Assembly (NCBI GenBank): GCA_017512365.1
Contig: JAFWGQ010000030.1
Coordinates: 1 to 47,602 of the forward strand
Reading direction: 5' to 3'
From: Mogibacterium sp.
Lineage (GTDB): Bacteria > Bacillota > Clostridia > Peptostreptococcales > Anaerovoracaceae
DNA: 47,602 nucleotides
Position 1 is the first letter of the stretch. Each line of letters starts with the position of its first letter. Below the pieces are notes generated by a model. That model worked only from the letters and a program-made list of their open reading frames with translations, had not been told where the DNA came from and ran no database searches. Position numbers and translations under genes: made by a program. Shown one piece after another: positions 42,901 through 47,602 of this stretch.

Positions 42901-43906
42901 CATTCGTGACCTCATCGCCGGTAGCTTTATCCACCCATCTGAATTTCTCACTGTCTTCCACTTCAGGAAGTATGACCTTTTCTCCCTGCTTTACGATCTG
43001 AGTGCTTACAGGTTTTTCTTCATCATAGAATACATATGTATAGCGTACGTTCCTGCTGATATCATCTGCATATTCCGTGCCGGTTATGCCGTAAACAGTG
43101 AAGTGATCCGTCCTGAATGATGCGGAGCTCGCCGAAGCATCGGACATGACGGAAACGCTGCCGCCGTCGCTGACCGTGACTGCCTCATGGCTGTCTCCCG
43201 CAAGCGCGCGCTTCGCGGAAAGCTTCACACTGACGCTGCGCTTCGGCTGTATCTCCTTGCCTTCATTCCAGAAGGTGATGTCGGCAGCAGCGGCATCGAC
43301 TACCTCGGTGCCCTCATCTGCCATCTTCTGCGCAGCTTCCTTTACTTCCTCTGCAGAAGCTCCGCGCACCTTCATCTGCGTTCCATCAGGGAACACTCCC
43401 TTCCCGGCGCTGACACTTATATCCAGTTCGGAAGTCGATCCGCTGAAATCCTGAGCAGGATATTTCTCCTCCTCGTCCTTCCTGTCCTTATCTGCATCTT
43501 CGGTGTCCGCGTCCTTTTCCGTGTCTGCCGCCTTGTCCGCTGACGTGACTGCAGGGTCCGCGTCCACATCCGACGGAGAAGGAGCTTCTTCATTATTGAC
43601 CGTCTGCGTATCCGACGGGCTCGCAGACTCAGGCTCAGGTTCCGGTTCAGGCTCCGGCGCCGGCTCAGGCTCCGCTGCGGCCGGTTCAGGAGAGGATACC
43701 TCTTCCGCACTATCTTCTTCAGCTGCCGGAGCTGCCGCTTCCTCTGTACTGAAAGCAGCATCCTCGGCTGCGTCTTCCGCAAAAGCATAAAAAGAAGGAG
43801 CTATGCCCGACAATATCATCATGAATGAAAGCATCATGACCATGATCACCTTAGGCATTCTGCCCCCTGAAGCCGCACGGCTCAGCCAGTCGCTCTTTTT
43901 CTTCAC
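39932..43906 (-). CDS. giant surface protein with Listeria-Bacteroides (InlB-type) repeats
   Basis: The 1324-residue protein has a long signal peptide (about 18-42), a Pro/Glu-rich stretch (EPEPAPEPEPEPEPE) and an acidic region ending YPAQDFSGS. A domain shared with the neighbouring paralogue follows (GKGVFPDGTQMKV ... HFTVYGITGTEYADD). Several Flg_new/InlB-type repeats come next, for example GYSFTGWYRDEA...LYAGW and RFIGWAVGTEKDK. The C-terminus has SDVLGDYEDD, then VKTGD, a hydrophobic helix and RRRRDLQ, an atypical sortase signal with TGD but no LPXTG. It should be exposed on the wall; adhesion is plausible but unproven. Translation probably begins at GTG (43904-43906) after GGGGGG. Confidence 0.88.
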   Translation of the reverse strand: MKKKSDWLSRAASGGRMPKVIMVMMLSFMMILSGIAPSFYAFAEDAAEDAAFSTEEAAAPAAEEDSAEEVSSPEPAAAEPEPAPEPEPEPEPESASPSDTQTVNNEEAPSPSDVDADPAVTSADKAADTEKDADTEDADKDRKDEEEKYPAQDFSGSTSELDISVSAGKGVFPDGTQMKVRGASAEEVKEAAQKMADEGTEVVDAAAADITFWNEGKEIQPKRSVSVKLSAKRALAGDSHEAVTVSDGGSVSVMSDASASSASFRTDHFTVYGITGTEYADDISRNVRYTYVFYDEEKPVSTQIVKQGEKVILPEVEDSEKFRWVDKATGDEVTNDTMVPEDATEDKTIDVVKAFDCWHGIFYTSSDAGTVCMTRAADKGVVELITKEEFENMGLVPEGQSFIGWREKDKTDTDIIAGAAVEVNGADIHLVPVFRDDLKVTLDANGGEFKTADENGEAAGSEALTLSVRYGDKIDFSDVPVRAGYSFTGWYRDEAADDDSQKWLENDVVENELVLYAGWEEAENSFILSVMRENAQNDSYTEKEHSVWTSNNGIALKTGNPIPVSAILAQYGKNKYSSDHYHLNGTGAKQDKPGFKDSCPAIEVYHGGKKAAAFDHNGECIEGDSTKAVIADRDTVVKVYYSLDSYQLFFRFDPELSKDNMPVNGYNGGTQLSKERNRTAYNDYRTLMGTDWITGQSDQVLKYGEWMYAKAYGNNPRIRKLLDEGTHWWFDAVYRGSSGQQVVFNASNMYNPFRPAEDTADGTDCLILVKYNSSQKAHQIKDIYYDAAGKKVDENDPPITINYRSPRKHEFRIGSVVGGYELKEVTGPFDESSGSYKKLDAELQSNGQTKFAYLYEDGEPLPMICHWYPAEYTITYVQVKAGAVDIADDCKEADQQHKVLFGESTDAAAEVQPSGGKWNVIKDKNGIRYDFDGIEIYNTKSGKKLRSMPEKMPSSDLIVYYRWTPEKFRVDYDPDNGDPVLTDSDIPANGRTKGYENLPGAEELKNEELEFRGWYECDDEGKPVSRFDFSTRIMKNYRLKAVWEPTDIYKVRYDANGGTLPEGLVDGMDPKAYRRDSDAKTVGSAKPGEGKNSRFIGWAVGTEKDKLITGSTFRVSDVNDSADGKSDNVITLVAKYETYKQNTTVVYHTNYPAGEENRTFETEPLEVNQWFRVLAIKDTGWSDTYAFDGRTYKFVCWTSAGGERLYVRSAGRDYFFPDELAAAGRWENDLYAVWEELPEVKNGIVAPTDTADSDVLGDYEDDGTDDNEAGSADIVRTAETSQPAASSGVKTGDETRLIAYIGIMIAAIILSLIIMAARRRRDLQ

Positions 43907-43930
43907 TGATCCATCCCCCCTGTTCAGTTC

Positions 43931-43981
43931 AAGATATGAAATTGTAACCTTGTTGTAACTTTTCTGTAACCGTTTTGTAAC
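43931..43981 (-). promoter_or_regulatory. promoter with four perfect GTTACA boxes at 11-bp steps
   Basis: On the minus (coding) strand GTTACA occurs at 43976-43981, 43965-43970, 43954-43959 and 43943-43948, each exactly 11 bp from the next. TATCTT (43931-43936) is a likely -10, and the third box from the upstream end sits 17 bp before it in place of a -35. Four direct repeats on one face of the helix overlapping -35 are typical of operators for PhoB/PhoP/SARP-type winged-helix regulators. Confidence 0.75.
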
Positions 43982-44052
43982 TTACCATATTCGCAGATCA
44001 TTGTCAATACGATGTCAGTATTTTGTTCAGCCGCCCTATGTTTTTTTCTGTA

Positions 44053-44093
44053 TTCCAAAAACAAAGAAAAACAGGAGGCCTGGACCTCCTGTT
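44053..44093 (-). terminator. terminator of the second giant surface-protein gene
   Basis: AACAGGAGG (44070-44078) pairs with CCTCCTGTT (44085-44093). On the minus strand TTTTCTTTGTTTTTGG follows. It lies about 30 bases past the stop codon at 44126. Confidence 0.85.
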
Positions 44094-44125
44094 CTCCGAG
44101 GGATATTCATAGTTACGGAAAGCTG

Positions 44126-47100
44126 CTACCTCCCGTTCCTTCTTCTGATAACGATGATCGAGATACCGGCCGCTGCCATGATCATCAGAGCCGCGAGGTA
44201 TGTGATCACCGCCTGATCTCCTGTAGCGATCCCGCCGGATCCGGCTTTTACACCTTTTTTGACTTCCGCGGCTTTATTTTTGCTGCCCTCGTCATAATCT
44301 CCGAGGACATCAGAGCTGCCGTCGTCCGTATCCGGTACAAGCTCTTCAGTGACTGCGCGAGGCACTATCTTCAGCCAGCCGTCGGTGACAGTATCGATGA
44401 CCGCTTCCTTTATCCTGCCGCTCTGCGAGTCTTCTATCACGCAGGTGAAGTGCTCTTTTGTCAGGTCCATCGGATATCCCGCCTCATTCACCTCCGTTCC
44501 CCTCGCAACGGCCTGCCTGCCGTCCGCAAGAGCGACCGTGACACCGTCAGGCGCGTTGCTCTTAAAGCCGCTGACGCTCTTCTCGGTGCCGTCATATGTC
44601 TCTGTCGCAGTATTTCCGCTTATGCTCACCTTGAGCCTCCACATCGCGTAAAGGTGGTTTTCGCCCTGCATGTTCGCGGCGGCCTTCTCTCCCGCATTGA
44701 AGTACTCGCCCGATCCGTTCCTCCAGCAGATGAACTCATAGCCGGCATGCTCCTGGTCGAGTTTTGTCAGCCTCTGATACTCCTCCACCCTGAATTCATC
44801 GTTGAACGTCACCGGTTCTTTCGATTCAGCCGCGTCGCCGGACGGAAGATTCGAATGATAGGTCACCTTCGTCGTGGCCTTCTGTTCATACTGCGCCGTC
44901 AGAACGAGAGTATATCGCCCTTTTGTATTGTTTTCCGCATACCTCCCGTTCACAGGGAATATCCCTGTGTGTACGAGGCGCTCGCTCGTCCCGATCTTCC
45001 AGCCCTTGAAGTACCAGCCGTCCTTCAGATCCTTTTCATCAAGCGCCGGCATTCCGGCCACTCTTGCTTCCGCGCCGTCAACATATATCTTTTTGTCACT
45101 GCCTGCAAACTTTGCTCTGCTGCCGACTTCTCCGTTACTGTATTCATATCTGATGGTGATCTCCATCTCTGTCGACGGGCTCCACTTTGCCCTGAGAGCG
45201 GTGTCCTTCATGATAAGAGTATCGAAGCTGAAGAGGCTGCCGTCTTCCTTTACCCATCCCTCAAAGATGTGGCCGTCCATTTTCATCTCGCCTTCAGGCG
45301 CATCTATCTGTCTGCCGGATTCCACTTTGATGTCTGCAAGTGTCTTCTTCCCGCCGCAGCTGCCTCCGTCCAGATCGAAAGTTACTTTGTATTCAGGCGC
45401 GACCCATTTTGCGAACAGCTGCAGATTGTTGGCCGGCATCGTCGTGCTCGGGTCGAACGGGATCTGGAATCCGTCATCCAGGTACCAGCCGCCGAACGTG
45501 TATCGTGTGCCGTCACTCATCATGTATGCCGGAGGCTCCAGTCCCTTTCCGTCCATAGGAATATCTTTGGTGCCGATCGTCTCCTTGAACTTTCTGCTGA
45601 AAGACCTGCTTTCGGATATGTTTGAAAGCGTGACCGAATAGTCCCGGCGCTTGTAGTAGATCGAAATGCCCTTAGGCTGGATCCTTACGGAACCGGAAGG
45701 AATGTCGATCATGTCGCCTCCTCCGTCCGCGTCATTCCTGTAACCGGCGAGTTTATAGCCATTGAATTTTTCCGAAAAATTCCAGTTGACATTCGCTGAA
45801 TTAGCGTTGGTTTCCAGCACTGACTGATACCCGCCTTCGGAATCCTCCAGCCACAGAACTATCCTGTAGCCCGCCGGAGTTCCGGCCTTCTTCAGACTGT
45901 ACAGATTGCCCGCATACGGGAAGATGAACGCGTCCAGGAAGGTCTGGAATGTGTTGGTTCCGTCCGTGTGCTGCCAAACTATCCCCGTAGGCCACTCATA
46001 GCCATTGTGTCTCAGAGAAGATCCGTACAGTCCGGTAAACTCCCTGGCTAGAATCTCGTTTTCATAGAATTGCAGCGTCATCAGCTCGCGGTCATAATAC
46101 ACGTTGTAAACGGTACTGCCGTCAGCCTTTACTTTGACGTCCTTGTTCGCTGCGTCGGTCTTCAGGGTGTTTTTTATAAAGTACGGATACGACTTGTCTT
46201 CGAACGTCCCCGTCGAGCCTGCTTCTCCGGTCAGCGTTACCGACTCCGCGAAGTCGTATGTCCTGTCAGCCGGCACAGCATTCTTGGCATCCGTCACCCT
46301 CTGCCTCCAGTACACTACGGTATAGCTTGCCGATCTGTCCGGGATCCAGCCCGCATAGAGCCTGATGTCATCATCTATGGCCTTTTCGAAACTGAACTTC
46401 TTCGTACGCTCTTCATCAGTGTACCACGCGTCGAATCCATAACCGTATCTCGTCGGTTCCTCAGGCGCTGAGGCCTTGTGACCGGTCTTTACGACTATCG
46501 GATCCACCGGTGTGCCGCCGCCGGATTCAAAGGTGATCCAGCTTGCGGATTCGATCACAGGCTGCAGATCGATGTCTGCGCCGTCAACCCTGACATGATC
46601 GCTTTCCAGAAGCTTTCCGTTATGTTTCCAGCCGGTGATCCCCATCCCGTCTCCGAGGTAACGGTTCACATCTTTCGTACTCACGATGTCTCCGTTCACG
46701 ACCTTCTTAGTGCGCAGGACGACAGTCATCGCTTCATCCTTGTAGAAGGTTACATAATATGTATTTGTGAACTCGGCATAAACAGCGAGCTCCCTGCCGT
46801 CTGTTCCCTCATCAACGCCGACCGGTTCTCCGAACGCGATTTTTTTGCCATCCAGAAACCACCCGTCGAACACCTTGCCATTGGTCGAAGCCGGTGCCGC
46901 CGGCTCAACGAGAGTATCGCCGTCCGAGACTGTCTGAGTGTCGACAAGTCTGTTCCCTCCGTTCTCCCTGACATAGAACCTGTATGTATTACGTGCTTTC
47001 TGTTCCACATCGTTTCCGTATTCTTCTCCGATTATGCCGTAGACGGAGAAATGGCCTGCGCTGAAGCTTGCCGCTTTCGCGGACGCGTCGCCTATGATCT

Positions 47101-47602
47101 CCGCTCTGCCTCCCGAAGCAATATGGACCACCTCGTGTTCGTCTCCGGCAAGCGCCTTGTCCGAGCTCAGTCTGACGCTTACGCCGCCCTGCGCGGGCTG
47201 TATCTCTTTGCCTTCATGATGGAAGGTGATGTCAGCAGCGACAGCATCGACCACGGATAGATCATCCCCTGTAGCCGCGTCGGCCGCAGATATGACATAC
47301 GAAGAAGAGACCTGGCTGACGCTCATCTCTGTGCCTTCCGGGAAAACGCCCTTACCGGCGGATGCTTTTACATTGAGTCCGCCTGCGCTCCCGCTGAAGC
47401 TCTGAGCAGGATAATCATCCTTCTCGTCATCTTTGTTTTTATCTTCATCTTCCGTGTCCGCGTCCTTTTCCGCAGCTGACGCTTTGTCCGTTGATATGAA
47501 TGCAGGATCTGCATCCGCATCCGACGGAGAAGGATCGTCTTCATTATTATTATTGACCGTCTGCGTATCTGCCGGACTCTCGGCCTCAGGCGTCGGTTCC
47601 GG
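44126..47602 (-). CDS. giant surface protein paralogue, 5' end beyond window
   Basis: The reading frame is open from its stop at 44126 to the window edge (1158 residues visible; the in-frame ATG at 47326 is internal, since the homologous N-terminal region continues past it). The visible start is Pro/Glu-rich and acidic (ESPADTQTVNNNNEDDPSPSD...), then YPAQSFSGS and GKGVFPEGTEM, closely matching the gene at 39932. InlB/Flg_new repeats follow (GYGFDAWYTDEE...LYAGW, FGGWYLDDGF..., HIFEGWVKEDGS). The C-terminus has SDVLGDYDEG, then GIATGD, a hydrophobic helix and RRRNGR: again a TGD-type sorting signal without LPXTG. It is probably a sortase substrate. The signal peptide should lie just outside. 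Confidence 0.88.
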   Translation of the reverse strand, partial: PEPTPEAESPADTQTVNNNNEDDPSPSDADADPAFISTDKASAAEKDADTEDEDKNKDDEKDDYPAQSFSGSAGGLNVKASAGKGVFPEGTEMSVSQVSSSYVISAADAATGDDLSVVDAVAADITFHHEGKEIQPAQGGVSVRLSSDKALAGDEHEVVHIASGGRAEIIGDASAKAASFSAGHFSVYGIIGEEYGNDVEQKARNTYRFYVRENGGNRLVDTQTVSDGDTLVEPAAPASTNGKVFDGWFLDGKKIAFGEPVGVDEGTDGRELAVYAEFTNTYYVTFYKDEAMTVVLRTKKVVNGDIVSTKDVNRYLGDGMGITGWKHNGKLLESDHVRVDGADIDLQPVIESASWITFESGGGTPVDPIVVKTGHKASAPEEPTRYGYGFDAWYTDEERTKKFSFEKAIDDDIRLYAGWIPDRSASYTVVYWRQRVTDAKNAVPADRTYDFAESVTLTGEAGSTGTFEDKSYPYFIKNTLKTDAANKDVKVKADGSTVYNVYYDRELMTLQFYENEILAREFTGLYGSSLRHNGYEWPTGIVWQHTDGTNTFQTFLDAFIFPYAGNLYSLKKAGTPAGYRIVLWLEDSEGGYQSVLETNANSANVNWNFSEKFNGYKLAGYRNDADGGGDMIDIPSGSVRIQPKGISIYYKRRDYSVTLSNISESRSFSRKFKETIGTKDIPMDGKGLEPPAYMMSDGTRYTFGGWYLDDGFQIPFDPSTTMPANNLQLFAKWVAPEYKVTFDLDGGSCGGKKTLADIKVESGRQIDAPEGEMKMDGHIFEGWVKEDGSLFSFDTLIMKDTALRAKWSPSTEMEITIRYEYSNGEVGSRAKFAGSDKKIYVDGAEARVAGMPALDEKDLKDGWYFKGWKIGTSERLVHTGIFPVNGRYAENNTKGRYTLVLTAQYEQKATTKVTYHSNLPSGDAAESKEPVTFNDEFRVEEYQRLTKLDQEHAGYEFICWRNGSGEYFNAGEKAAANMQGENHLYAMWRLKVSISGNTATETYDGTEKSVSGFKSNAPDGVTVALADGRQAVARGTEVNEAGYPMDLTKEHFTCVIEDSQSGRIKEAVIDTVTDGWLKIVPRAVTEELVPDTDDGSSDVLGDYDEGSKNKAAEVKKGVKAGSGGIATGDQAVITYLAALMIMAAAGISIIVIRRRNGR

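Noticed and set aside
43943-43981. Calling the GTTACA boxes PhoP sites and the genes phosphate-regulated
   Set aside because: The spacing matches PhoP boxes but no phosphate genes are near, and a SARP-type regulator next door explains the spacing as well.
1-47602. CRISPR arrays, tRNA genes, prophage or insertion sequences
   Set aside because: I found no regularly spaced repeats with spacers, no tRNA cloverleaf with a terminal CCA region, and no integrase, transposase or phage structural genes.

Overview
The window looks like a chromosomal piece from a strictly anaerobic, amino-acid-fermenting Gram-positive bacterium (Bacillota, Clostridia; an Anaerovoracaceae/Family XIII-type organism is my best guess, not proven). 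The reasons are genes for indolepyruvate:ferredoxin oxidoreductase, one-chain pyruvate:ferredoxin oxidoreductase, acetate kinase and a sensory-type [FeFe]-hydrogenase, strong AGGAGG ribosome binding sites, TTGACA/TATAAT promoters, and Gram-positive envelope genes. Base composition is moderately GC-rich and gene order looks native. I see no prophage, insertion sequence, tRNA or CRISPR array.

Left edge (1-560): a consensus rRNA-type promoter and leader fire leftward out of the window, so an rRNA operon probably begins just outside. Beside it sits a 24-codon holin-like toxin-type peptide gene. From 560 to 12.7 kb everything is on the minus strand: a DUF308 membrane protein; iorA-iorB; a pentapeptide-repeat protein; an NhaC-family antiporter preceded by a clear lysine riboswitch with its own terminator (so probably a lysine transporter); then glnS followed by an envelope cluster of FHA-SEDS glycosyltransferase, class B penicillin-binding protein and L,D-transpeptidase lipoprotein.

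Middle (12.9-30.6 kb): a plus-strand pair encodes a sensory-type [FeFe]-hydrogenase (altered H-cluster first motif, Fes and PAS domains) and a SpoIIE-type phosphatase whose start overlaps it. Then come two back-to-back MacB-like ATPase-permease fusions, fructose-bisphosphate aldolase, a 1051-residue secreted CAP-domain protein, pyruvate:ferredoxin oxidoreductase and acetate kinase. The gap between the last two holds a structured element that carries a second copy of the first codons of the oxidoreductase.

Right part (30.7-47.6 kb): a sensor kinase and OmpR-type regulator are divergent. A compact minus-strand run follows: REC-SARP regulator, LytS-type kinase, metal-exporter-like membrane protein, patatin, zinc-ribbon protein, and a Lys/Glu-rich membrane protein. 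Next are a small CAP protein on the plus strand and two giant paralogous surface proteins in tandem; the second runs off the window. Promoters of the surface-protein genes carry GTTACA repeats spaced exactly 11 bp apart, which suggests control by a winged-helix regulator such as the neighbouring REC-SARP protein.

A 25-bp palindromic repeat (core GGGGGTCTGNCCCCC) recurs in four intergenic gaps. The strongest unusual signals are the lysine-riboswitch/NhaC unit, the sensory hydrogenase-phosphatase pair, the 11-bp-phased promoter repeats beside the REC-SARP/LytS system, and the tandem giant surface proteins.
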